Of a DNA stretch of 64,000 nucleotides, positions 22,546-34,589 are shown piece by piece (the stretch's first letter is position 1; each line of letters begins with the position of its first letter). Location of the stretch: positions 496,001-560,000 of the forward strand of contig CAJNOJ010000006.1 of the NCBI GenBank assembly GCA_905250025.1. The letters are read 5' to 3'. The stretch is from Adineta ricciae. Its lineage: Eukaryota; Rotifera; Eurotatoria; Adinetida; Adinetidae. Under the pieces are notes generated by a model. It did no database searches. It had not been told where the DNA came from and was given only the letters and a program-made list of their open reading frames with translations. Made by a program: the position numbers and the translations under genes.

Positions 22546-24990
22546 ATGACGAGATGGGATCAGTTGCATGAACGATACTTCAGCTATCTTGCTATTTTGT
22601 CTTTCGACAAAGCCAAAGAACTTTTAGTATGTTAGAAATTCAAATAATCCTATCGAAGCTTGTTTTGTCACTTAGGATAAAGAAGGCGGCCGAATGAGCA
22701 GTGATTTTCTTCCCTATTTGCAAATGTTAGTGCAATATGAACGCAGCTATCACAATTTCGGTTTTATTGTTGGACCAAAGGGAAATTTGAGTAACGTTCG
22801 ACGTGACGTAAGTTAATCTCCATGGAACTTAACTAAGAAGTTTGCGTATTTCTTGAATAGAAATCTCTTAGTCAATGTTATTCCGACCTTCATATGTCAT
22901 TAATTGAAGTTCAAGTGAGACTAGCAGTGAAAGAAAAGGAAACGTGTTTGAATGATTGTCTTCTTCTAGACAAACGGCAAATCCAATATTTCTACACAAG
23001 CATCGGCTGACGAAGTCAAAGAAATAAATTATATCGAACAACTAACAGCTGGTTTGATCACATTCTTCAGTATTCGAACAAGTCTAATGAAATTGTATTG
23101 TGAACATCAGTCGGTTTTGAATCTTATTTCATTGTTTGTCTATTTCTCATCAGATATGAACAAATATCTACTGCAGTCCGACGTAATGAACATAACGTTC
23201 GACTCGAAGGTTATCTTGACGAAGCAACGAGCATATCTCAACTTGATATGTCTGCATTGAACATCCCTGTTCTTCACTCACTTCGTCGATTATTAAAGTA
23301 AAGGAAATCGAGTTCGTTCTACTTTGAAACTCTCTTTCTTTCTCAAAAACGAACTTTTAGACATGAAATCGATTGCTTATTGTTATTAATTCAATCGTAT
23401 GTATATATTTGTGAATATCAATATATGGATGGAATATCCTCATTGCATCATATGCATTGCGTATTGAGCAATTGGAATGAAAACATTGAAAATCAACAGA
23501 ACGCCAATCACCGGTTTACATTGTCAAGTTCCAGCGCATTGAGTTTTTTCAAATCATCAACGAAGCCAGCACTTTACACGTTCTTTTTGAAATTTCACGA
23601 GTTATTAGTAGCCAAAGTATTCATTTCGCACATCGATTGTTTATTTAAATGAAACAGTTTTGTTTTTCTTCAGTTCACGCTCTATTTTACGGATATTCTG
23701 TTAGAATACGGCGGACCAGAAGCAAAAACGCCGATGAGTAAAACTAATCCAGAATTTTCTACGCGCATAGCACAATTCTCTCGACGTTCGAATGTCGAAT
23801 GGATCACACTGATATTACATACAAAGACGCAACGTACATGCTCCAGTCAATTTCAACCAATCAGTAAACGAAACTTCAACAACTGTCTTTGTATTCTGTA
23901 ATTGCAATCTTAGATAATAATAATTCTCTGGCATCGGCAACAAGCGGAGACGATAGTGCGTATCGAATTATATTCGGCTATCCGTCGAAGTTACATTCGG
24001 TTTGTAGTATATTAGAATCAGTGATGTGAAATTGTTTTCTTCCGTTGTCTAGACTGACGACATTGCTCAACAGATTCTTAAAAAAGTGGAAATTAATACT
24101 GAAACACTTATCAACGGAGAAAAAATGTTTTACAATGGCGATGCGGTATGTATCCTTTCGCGTTATCTACATTAAAGAAAGCCCAGCCGCTACAGAAGCA
24201 CTCCGTTCCTGTTCCTGACTTAAATTACTCGATCAATAGTGTTATGATAACATGTCAGGTTTTCTTTGAAAAACATCTGTAGCAATAGTTAACCATCCTG
24301 AGAACTACTTTCCGGACATGACATACTATTGAAAGATTACAGTGAACCTTCCTGTTCTTAGGTAGCATGTAGAAAGTACGTAGCTGTCTTTTATATTCAT
24401 ATTGCAATCAAAATACGACGAATACGAAACGATGATGACTGTGAAGTTAAGATGACTCTTCTTTATCACCGTGACAAAATGATCAGGACCATGGGATAAT
24501 TGATTTTTGAGTAATAAACCATAAGTTATTTTCGAGAAAGGTCATCTCACCTTTCTTAACTCTACTCGTGAGACATTCCAATCAAAAACTAAGCATTCAC
24601 ACTGATACGTCTATACTTGACGGATGAATAAACACCTCTATTGACATGTGTCTATAAGGTGTCTTGATTTTCGAATAAATAAATATAATCACTGTCCTTC
24701 ACATATGAATAGGACGAAAAATATATGTGATCAGTAATAGTACAATGGGTATAGCAAACGAGTCGGATACGAAAAATCGATGACAAAATGATTTATCTAT
24801 TTTCTTTCTATTTCAGAATCAATTAAAGACATATTTCCTGCAGAATATCGATCCAAGAATAACTCTCGCACTTGTTTTTGCGTCTCATCGCCAAGAGCGT
24901 GATACAACTATAACAAATTTTCTCAGTGAATTGCTGGATTTATTGCGCGGTTCACGGCAATTACTGTATTTTAAAACTGCGCCAAAATAA
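22546..24990 (+). CDS. KICS2: KICSTOR complex subunit 2 (C12orf66 homologue)
   Basis: Exons: 22546-22626, 22676-22807, 22861-22914, 22970-23094, 23154-23297, 23361-23616, 23674-23863, 23914-23999, 24053-24145, 24817-24990. They give 444 aa (human 445). Matches include YLAILSFDKAKELL at the N-terminus, HEIDCLLLLIQ, FFLKFHELLVAKFTLYFTDI, MSKTNPEFSTRIAQFSRR, and the C-terminal TYFLQNIDPRITLALVFASH with TTITNFLSELLDLL. In vertebrates KICS2 joins KPTN, ITFG2 and SZT2 in KICSTOR, which holds GATOR1 on lysosomes and so restrains mTORC1 when nutrients are low. The last intron (671 nt) is unusually long. The stop lies only 124 bp from the convergent nuclear receptor stop. Confidence 0.92.
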
Positions 24991-25114
24991 ATAAATAGAA
25001 ATGATTCACATTTTTGTGTTTGTCTTTATTTTTTGATATCTACAGACTTCGCATTGACAAAAAAAGTAGCGAGATACTAGAGTTGAGCAGAAAAACAAGA
25101 AGAAAACAATGAGA

Positions 25115-26835
25115 TTAATTAGGAATGAGAAGAAACGGTGTGTAGAAGTGATGTTTTTCTATAAGCAGATCAGCTAAACGTGCTAGTTGTTCCCGTAAAT
25201 GTAGAATGTCGCTGTAACGATTGGGTTGAACGCCAGGAAATGTTCCATTCTCATATTGATGTAAATTTTGTCGATAAATGTGTTCGAGTTGAAGCAAATC
25301 TCTTTGATCGACTACTTGGTTTGTTTGATCTAAAAGAAAAACATAGACGTTATAAACAAAACAATATTGTTTGCATATCGCTTACCATATTGAATAACAA
25401 GTAAAATTGATAACAATGTTACTTCCGTTTCTGTCAGTTGTAAACTAACGAGTTGAGTTAAGACTTTAAAAAATTCTTCGACAATGCCATGTGAAATCGA
25501 AGAAAGGTAGTTAACTTGTTGATAATCCATTAGACGTTGTAGGCATGTGTTATACGAGAAAAATTTTCCATTGCTATACTTGGTTGTTAAGAAGTAACAT
25601 ACGATTAAGAGAATGTATCTTGGCCAGTAAGTGTTGAGAATGTATTGATTGAGATTTTTATCTAACAATGAATAGAATGATAAAGAACGGTACCATGTCA
25701 TGAACGAGTCGATTAACAAATGCGAGGTCTTTTTAATGAGATCATCTGTCAGAGGAACATGACAATGAAGCAAAGGTTTCAAATGATCAAATAATGTATC
25801 AATGGTGGAGAGTTGAGCAAAATGATCAGCAACACTAATGTTTGAGTTGATTGACAAGGATTGATTGAGTTTACTTTCAATATTTGCTTTGAGTTCAGCA
25901 TCGGACATGATCAGTTCTTGGAGTTCTATGGTTTTTACTGATAAATTACTTTGTTCGGAATGCTGTTCACTGTGTATTATTTCCTTATTATACTAAAAAC
26001 GCAGACGAATGTTCTTTTAGATATTGAAATCGATCATCAGAGGAAACTTACTTTATATAATTGTGCAACATTCGCAGGCGTTCGTCCGCCGGGTGTTCGA
26101 TCGAAGCGAACAGCGGCTATAACCATACCTTTTGCTAAACACTTGGTAAACCGACAGTATTGACAACGGTTACGTTGAGATTTATCGATAATACACGAAC
26201 CATTACCAATACAACGGTATTTTTTCTTGTTTTGCACTGTACGTTTGAAAAAACCTGTGAAAACAAGTGATAAAGGATAACGATCTTGAAAACAACGACA
26301 AATATACCTTTGCAACCTTCACACGTTGCCAAACCATAATGAATCCCTGTTGCACGGTCATGACATACTCCACATTGCATATATGGTCGTCTTTGATCAC
26401 GTGCAGATTTCATACTATTATCCGTCGAATAGTAATCTTGTGCGTCCTGAAAGATTCTCTCGATTAATCGAACTCTTCTCTGAAAGACAAATGTTTTACC
26501 TTTGGTTGAAATTGATTTAATGATCGAACGATTTCATCTTCTCGTTTTTGAAGCTCGTCAATGTCTGGTGTTAGCAAATGCTTTTGTCGTTTTTGATGCG
26601 CTGACTTTGATGTATCGATATGATAATAATCTTCAAAATGAGGATCAACATCCAATTCAGGTGTTGTCGATTGGGATGTCCACTCATCGGAGCCAGCAGT
26701 ATCACCTTGATCGTCATTTTCTTGTACTGACTGAGTCGTTCGATGATGTTTAAGTTTGAATTTTTTGAACAGATCATCTTCATTGTTAGACAACATTACC
26801 GACGACACAGGTGATGATGATCGTGATGCGCACAT
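25115..26835 (-). CDS. HR4: Nuclear receptor of the NR6 (HR4/GCNF) group
   Basis: Exons: 26835-26500, 26446-26308, 26254-26052, 25992-25386, 25329-25115. They give 499 aa. The DNA-binding domain starts at residue 137: [37 protein letters not shown], then [20 protein letters not shown]. All eight zinc cysteines and an EGCKG P-box are present. The C-terminal extension [20 protein letters not shown] resembles insect HR4 (VREDRMPGGRN...LYK), which argues for NR6 over NR5 or NR2. The N-terminal region is acidic and low-complexity. Residues about 250-499 form a diverged helical ligand-binding domain with no obvious AF-2 motif. HR4 acts in ecdysone-timed development in insects and GCNF as an orphan repressor in vertebrates. 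The role here is unknown. Confidence 0.87.
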
Positions 26836-29800
26836 ATCTTTGATAGTTATATTTCTTCTCTGAAACGATGTTATGCAAATAACGATAATCGTTATAGAGC
26901 GAACAGGTATATATACGTTTTTGTAATCAAATCTTAATAAATATTTTCAGGTAGACAGTAAAACAAACCGTAGATAGGTTGACAGTGATTGATAATATTC
27001 GATCCCAAGATCAATTAGTCATGAAAAAGCTAAATACTATCCGTGGAATAATGACTGTGTCAGTATGTAACGCGCGTTTAGTTTTTGCTTGTTCTGCTCT
27101 TACCGAGAACGGTCGATAGCTATATATATTGCGGTACACTCTTTATTTTTCTTTGCCAAGATATTAGTTTATTGCATTGGAGAGGTCGAGAAAACTCGAT
27201 AAAAAAAATGTCATAAAGAAAAGAAAAAAAACGAAGCGCATTACACGTGTACTCATTAGATACTAGAATATTCACATGAAACACGTATTGACGCGTATCG
27301 TTGGAGGACAAGTACTTTTTTACCGATAGCTTATGTAGTCTGGATTGAAAACAAATTTTAATCGAAATTTAGTCGTTGAAAAAAAACCAGTTAAGTGTGT
27401 TCGAGTAAAGCTCGATGACACAATCCATATTCGTAATTTGTCTACTGTGTCAGAGCATACGAACAAAAAAAAACAGCACGATTACTTTTCCCATTTAAAA
27501 ACATTTCGTTGATTTATTACTCAATCAAAGCTTTTATTAAAACTATCTATACGCGTTCGCCACACAGATGGCCAGTCATCGATAAAAAGAAATTTCCCGG
27601 TCGATACAGCAGGCTAGGTCGAGTCACCCTGCTTTATTCGTTTTTCTGTTTGATTAAACAGAGTGTTTTTTATTAGAGCATTATCAATACTTACATGCAT
27701 CTATTAACAATATCGTTTAACAATGTCAAAGCTTTTCCCCGCAACGATTCCGCAAAAGTATGATGCGTAAAAAAGCATCACGCTCTTGCTCCCTTTCGTC
27801 TTGACATTCTTGGAAGACGATTGTAAAATTGCAAGGAAAGGAAAAGAAAACCGAGTTCTTTTGGTTTATTAATAATATATGCACTTCTCGTGATGAATAA
27901 CAATGATGAAATGGGTGCACTTGTTTTGTCTGCTGCACATCCGCGGTCACTATCACACTGACCCTTTACCACGTAGGAATTTTCGATTGAAAAGATCCTT
28001 TCGAGCGTCGGAAATCTCACGTAAATCGTGCCACTTATTCGAAGATCTTCAAAATCATATGTCATGACTGTGTACTTAACATTCGCAATCTATGACTCTT
28101 TCTATAAATAAAGCTACTTAAAAATTCGTTTGTTGGAAGAGAAAAAAATAGTACGTAAAAGCATATGCGCATCGTCAAAATGCGGATATCGAATAATGGG
28201 AACAAGTTATTCATTTAAGAGAATGGATAGTGAGTAGCACACGGAAGTGTTTTTGTTATTATACAATATTTAACTGTTGGTAACTTCTCGGAAGATCGAG
28301 CACATCGTTTTTGTTGTCCTGGAATCATTTTTCTATGCTCAGCAGATTTTTCATTAAAAAAAGATGAGTTCTTTTCATGGCCTCCAGCGCACAGTGGAAT
28401 ACAATCGGAACATGTCGATTTGGACTCGTGCATGGAAAGAGTTTTACCGACGATTCCGTTCAGAAAATAGTATGAGAGCCAGGAATAGTGATAAACTTAG
28501 AAGGAAGAGGCAAAATATTTTAGTCATAGTATCAAATGACCAGATGTTTCTCATTTTACTTCCCTAGCATATTTAAACTGATTTTGATGTTCTTATGGAT
28601 TATATCTTCTTTTGTTAATCTGCTGTTAGTGCAAATAATTGAGATATTCGTTTTGACCATTGCACAAAGTTATAAATCGAAGGAGTATATGAGTAATTTC
28701 AGGTCTATGTGTTACTCAATGATGTGCAAGTCAACATTGAACAAACCTCTCGTTCTATAATTATATTTGGGAGTGGCGCCGTCTATTTATTTATTTATTT
28801 TTCTCTCACTGGCATGGTAATTTCAGTCAATCATCATTCGCTGAGACAACTCACTACACTACTAATTAATAAATTTATCCGTTTTCTCGTAATTTATGTT
28901 GATATTATAAGTTCATTTTTCGGACAAAATATCGTAACAAAGAGTACCTGCTTCGTTGAGGATGGTTCGCAAAAACAGTTTTAATTAAGTCAACTAAAAG
29001 ATGAAACATTGATAAGTGTTCTGTGACATGATGATGCTCAAGTTTATGTTTCACTATTCGATGTAGACGCATACTCTACTGTTACTGTTCTAATTACAAT
29101 AAATCATGACTCTAGAATTGCTTAGCGTCTCCAATGGTACCAGTGATTTATATTACCTATCCTAAGGCAGTGTTCAGATCCTCTCGCCATACAATAAACT
29201 TGAAAATCCAGTCAAACAATATACATTCTAAGAATGACAAATGACGGCAAAATACCAAATACTGTCTTCCTATTAAACTATTGTATATATATTCTGAGTC
29301 AGAGTAGACATAGCCTCCGATGGTGTCATATAGACTTCAAGAATATTGTTTGTTTAACATTAAATACAAAGTTATCAATCATCTTATGAAGATAAATCAC
29401 AATATTTCTGTTTTCTTCTTTCTTCTGTCTCTATGTTTGATTAAACATTCCTGCTACTTTTCTCGGTGTCACCTTGCCACCGATACTATGAATTCAATAA
29501 CGCACTACTTACTTTTGTTGGTACAGAAGTACCTAGACATTCTGCAAGAACAGACGAATTATAAATATAGTTGTCTTACGTGTTATAGTGACATAATGCA
29601 TATGTATAATTAAAAGTTAGAATGAAAATGAGATAAATACAGTTTTTTCGGTCAAGTGAAGAATAGAAAAGAACGCCCATGAAATCAACTACGCTTCAAA
29701 TAATTGATGACATTGAGACAATTAAAGAGTAGTTGGAATATGTTAAATGAATTGATTTTATTTCAATGATTAAAAGGCGGACAGATGATCAGGGATGTTT

Positions 29801-29853
29801 ATTTAAGTTCTTAGACTTTGATTAATAAAAATACAAAATAAGCAAGATAATTT
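26836..29853. other. 3-kb non-coding region upstream of the nuclear receptor
   Basis: Short ORFs occur on both strands (for example 27778-28065 and 28215-28433, minus) but show no domain, splice context or codon pattern that would support a gene. Probably the 5' regulatory flank of the receptor plus the 3' flank of RIBC2. Confidence 0.45.
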
Positions 29854-32379
29854 TCATCTTGATGAACTATTGAATTGGGTAAAGTAAGCAGCCGTTGGTT
29901 GATTTGTATAAACAACGCGATCCAGGTATGCCTTGAGATTTCGTTGTTCATTGGATAAACGTTGATTATCATGATAAAGATCTTGCTGATAACCATGTCG
30001 TTCGCGTTCAAGTTGTTTTTCGGCAATCATACCGGCTTTCGCTTCAGCTACACGGCGTTGATCCCATTCTTGATCACGTTGTCGTTCTTCTTCTTCACGC
30101 CGCTGAAAATTAAACACATGAATTTTCTTCGATAAACAACGGACATTATTTACTTTTTTCTCTTCAAGTTGCGATTGTTGTTCTTGGCGTATACGACGTA
30201 TTTGATCTTCATTCATACCTTTCCATCGATCTGGAACAACACGATGTGGGCCGAATTGACTGATGGCCTGGTCAGGATTTTCCGATAGTAGGTCACTTGT
30301 AACCATATTCGTCATTTCAGCATAATTATCGTAGTCTTCCTGACGTTTCTTCAGGGCGCGACGTTCTTGAGCTTCTCGAAACTAAAATAAGCAATCGATC
30401 TTTTCCTCGTTCTTGTTTTAGGTAAAATAGTAATTATCATTAGGCTTGAAGTTATGAGAAATAGAAATTATCATTATAATCCCATCGCCCTCTTCCAACT
30501 GCATTCGTGATTACCAGTCAGCGTTACGATGTTCGTGACGCAGAAAAACGAGAAGACTTTTTTAATCAATAACTGACAGCAGACAAGGTGACTTTAACAT
30601 TTCAGAATACATTTCCAACTACACATGTTACGTGCAATCTATTCTCTTTATTCATGCGGGATATTTCACGTAAGTGTAACAGTCGCTAACGGAAAAAGTA
30701 AATGAAGTATTTCGTTTTTCTTTTTGTAAAGTAGGTTATTAAGTGTTTATGCTTGATTGTAAGAATCTAACTAATAACATTCGATCCTTTGGGCGAAATA
30801 GAATTATTGATGAACTTAAATCTGAGCTAGGATCTTTAGACTTCGTAAACCTCGCCTCCCTCGATCTATGGGTTTCCACATATGATCTAATGTATGCCAA
30901 TTGCCATCGTCGAAATCAGTCTGCTTTCTTTAGAGTACTCGTGCTCGATCTCAAGATGGCAATCAGATGGTACGAAGATAAACTTTGATGACTGATTGTT
31001 AGTCGACAGTCAGTTCAATACTGTTTTCATCACATATGTTCGAGAAAAAAGAAATCTAGAAGAAGGTTTCTCTCTAGAATCGACATAAGACACAATAGTA
31101 GATCACTTTATGTCAGTTTGTCTGCACGCCCTTTATTGTTAACAGGAAAACAATCAACGTTTCTGCTCCCACTCACTATTAACTTCATACAGAGTAAGTA
31201 AAACGACAAAAAACAGCTAGTCATCAAAATGTCGTATTTGTTACTGGCTCTGATTTTGTCAGAATATTCCTACGAGACAGCGAACATCAGTATTAGACAG
31301 ATTGCTGTCATACGATCTGTAAGTAAATACATAATATGATTATTTTCCGGCATCCGTTACAGAATACTATGTCGATGAGTGGAACTCGTTTTAATGAACA
31401 AGACATGTGCTGACGTGTGCCTGACTTCTATTTGAATAGTAATCTCGTTCTAATAGATTTTGTTTTTTCTTGTAGTGAGAAAATAAGGTAACTATTTTGA
31501 AGTTCGCCAGGAAAAAACTTCTTTAATTTCTAGAACTTACTAATGCATCGTTATAGTTTCGAACTGATTTGTTAATATCCCGTCGACATTGTTCTTCTGC
31601 ACGCTGTAGTGCCATAGCGCGCTGGTCTAATTCTATTTGTTTAGCGTGGAACAATTGATCAGCAGCGTGTTGCTGTTGTTCCGCACGACGCAGATCTTCT
31701 TGTTGTAAACGCGACCATTCACGTAGTTGTTCCTTTTGGTATTGATTACGTGCACGGGCATTAAGATCTTCACCTTGAAATTTCTGTAAACTAGCTACAC
31801 CACAGCGTGGATCATCGTCAGATACACGCGCTGGGACATCTTTTCTCAAATAATCAGGGTCATTCAAATCCCATTCACCTAAGAGTTGTAAAATCGAATG
31901 AAAAACATGAATCTCAAAGACTATCCGTTTCTTACGTTGAGCGTTTGGTTGTTGGTGCAAAGCACGGAATTCATTGAGTGCGCGATTGTTTTCCCGTTCA
32001 TCATATTCTTGACGACGTTGAAGTAATTGAGCAATTGTATCGTTTCGAATGGCATCTTTAGCTGTTAAGATTAAACCAGAATTTATTTTCTTCACTCTGT
32101 AATAAGAAATTTTTTACCGAAAGCTGCTGCGCGTTTTTCTTCTAATTCTTCCATCCATTTTCGATCTTGTATTTGCTGATCCAATGTATTTTTATCGATC
32201 TATTAGGCGTAGACACGAATAAGCAAAGTTCTAGGCAGTAGAAAACTAAGTCATATTCAAACCCCGATTTGACGATATTTCGAATTGAATATTCGACCTT
32301 GCCGTTCTTGTTCTGCGCGACGACGTCGTTCAATCGCAGCTTTCTCTTTCAGATCGATGGGAAGATCGAGTTTATACAT
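29854..32379 (-). CDS. RIBC2: RIB43A-like coiled-coil protein (RIBC2 type)
   Basis: Exons: 32379-32263, 32199-32118, 32061-31936, 31878-31541, 30381-30154, 30102-29854. They give 379 aa, close to vertebrate RIBC proteins. A luminal protofilament-ribbon protein of ciliary doublet microtubules. Starts MYKLDLPIDLKEKAAIERRR; further blocks are GVASLQKFQGEDLNARARNQ, SENPDQAISQFGPHRVVPDR, WKGMNEDQI and the C-terminal YTNQPTAAYFTQFNSSSR. Almost the whole chain is charged coiled coil. An acceptor (GGAGACAG) lies directly before the ATG. Intron 4 is 1159 nt, about twenty times the usual intron here. Confidence 0.94.
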
Positions 32380-34589
32380 ATCTGTCTCCGGATATAAGAA
32401 TGAAAGAATGTTGTGTATATTAAAAACTTTCTTCTCCTTCAAACACAACAAAATATGTTCACCATTGATGTTTCATATCACCATGGTAATGAATAGAGAA
32501 AGAAAAATGTGTGACTCGACGAAAGTCTTCGTCTTTTTCTTGATATCTACAGCGACCTCTGTTATCAATACTTGAAAAACTACGACTATTGTTTCAAAAT
32601 TTAGGGAAAAAAAGCAATTTTCATTTCTTGTCAAATTATTTCGAGTTATAACCGATGCAGTGTAAGACAACGCGCGTGCTTCGCTTAATGTATGTATGCC
32701 TAGTGTAAGCCATGATAATTGAATTTCGCACATGCTGCAATGATCTAATGGAATGGATAATAGTAGTCTAGAATTGAATATAAAGTAAAATAAGTGTGAC
32801 TAGTATGATAAGTAATTTATATTCGAGTTTCTTTTCAGAATATTAATAGCATAATTCAGTAAATGCGTCGAATAATAAATGAAGGATGAACGATATGCAA
32901 AGTCTGATAATCTACTATATCTATCGAGGTATGCGTAGAATTCCTCTTTTCTTTCTACTTGACCTGAGTTCAATAGGACTACTATGTAAGAAAGGATAGA
33001 ATGGATTCAAATGTCCATAAATATAATTTGCATTTACGAATATAAGTTATTCTGTATTTGACAAAGAAATATCTTCCTATAGGAAAAAGAAAAAAAAACT
33101 CTAGGATAACTGAAATGTTAATTTTTCTCCAGTCAGGACTGCCGAAAGATGAAAGTACTTGACGAATACACGCCCCTGGTGAATGTTCCATTTCCTCTTT
33201 GCTTTTCGCTTAATACTTGAATAGGAACTTCTCGTGAGCTTCGTGGGTAATGAAGTATTATTGTCGCAAATGAAATCATGCTCCAATTTTAGGGAACTGT
33301 TCTGTCTGAGATCTCGAAAGTAATAGAGTACGACGATTTCAGGCGAGTACATTCGAATCGTAGTATGTTGTCCTGAGAAAACCTTTCATGTAAAATCTGT
33401 CATAGTTTTGTCGCCATGTGAGATTATTTTTTGTTTTCATTAGATCCCTTTCAAATATTGATCTGGCGTGTCATACGGTACAAAACTGTTGTTTTTGTAA
33501 GAACATAGTGTTAAATACTAATGAGATCTTGTCTTTCATTTATTTGAGATTTCGACTTATACAGACATGTCCGATCATTCATAAATAAAGACGTCGTAAA
33601 AAACAGACGTGATTGATCTAATCTGGATGTTAGAATGTGCTGAAACCTTCTTGTAATGAATTAGATAGTCCCTCGTTCTCTAGTTGTACATGATACGTTC
33701 GTCAACATTCAATCGTTTCCACTCGAAGGAAACCTCTGTTCTACGCATCTGTAAAATCCGAGCGTTTTCCTAATAATTACATTGATATTTCGGAGAAAAA
33801 AGAAAGAGTATCCGTACGACAATATGTTCGATTGATTAATAGAGAGGAGAAAAATCAATACTTGAAAACTGTTGTAACATCACATATTATTGATTCTATT
33901 TGATTGAGAATCTAGTGCGAGAAAGAAAACAAAACCGAACACGGAAATGAAACTACTTGAAAAATGTCACGACGCACATATTCGTACGATTGCTTCTTAT
34001 ACACACAAAAAAGAGCGAAGAATAGGAGAAGATCCATATCGAACAATTTCTTTGTATATCTATATCTATATATATATATCAACAAACTTGGCCGATTTTT
34101 CTCTTTATTTATTGGAAATGAACTCTCTCCCTTCTTTCTTGTCCTGAGTATGTCCTCATAGTTAATGATGTTTTCTTCCTCTTGTTCTCCTTGTAGGAAT
34201 GATTTGATTCATAGCAAATAGACGACGATGTATCGATACACAATCTTTCTTTTCGTTTTAGTATAAATTATAGATCAATATCCTTTTAAATTCGATTAAT
34301 TACCATTGAAAATTCTTATCTAAACAAACCGGTTTCTTCTCTTTCAAAAACAACGACACGTCTCGATCAAAGCAAAACAAAAAAGCAATGTCAGATTTTT
34401 GCAAGTATTATTGTCCCGATTTAATAAGAGTATCCGTTCAATCGATTATCAATTGCAGTCATAAAAGATGTAACAACGCTTATAGCATCGAATAACTCAA
34501 TTTCTCGGGTGCATCCCGTTTGAGTCGTTCTTTTCGTTACTATTGTCATTCTTTACTTCTAACATCTTCTTCATACATCCATCAACAGT
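32380..34589. other. Divergent intergenic region (RIBC2 / acetylcholine receptor)
   Basis: 2.2 kb without supported exons. Presumably holds promoters for both flanking genes. Confidence 0.45.

Noticed and set aside
27726..28567. Several overlapping 60-95 codon ORFs on both strands upstream of the nuclear receptor.
   Set aside because: They overlap one another on opposite strands, lack recognisable domains and have no consistent splice sites. Kept as non-coding flank.
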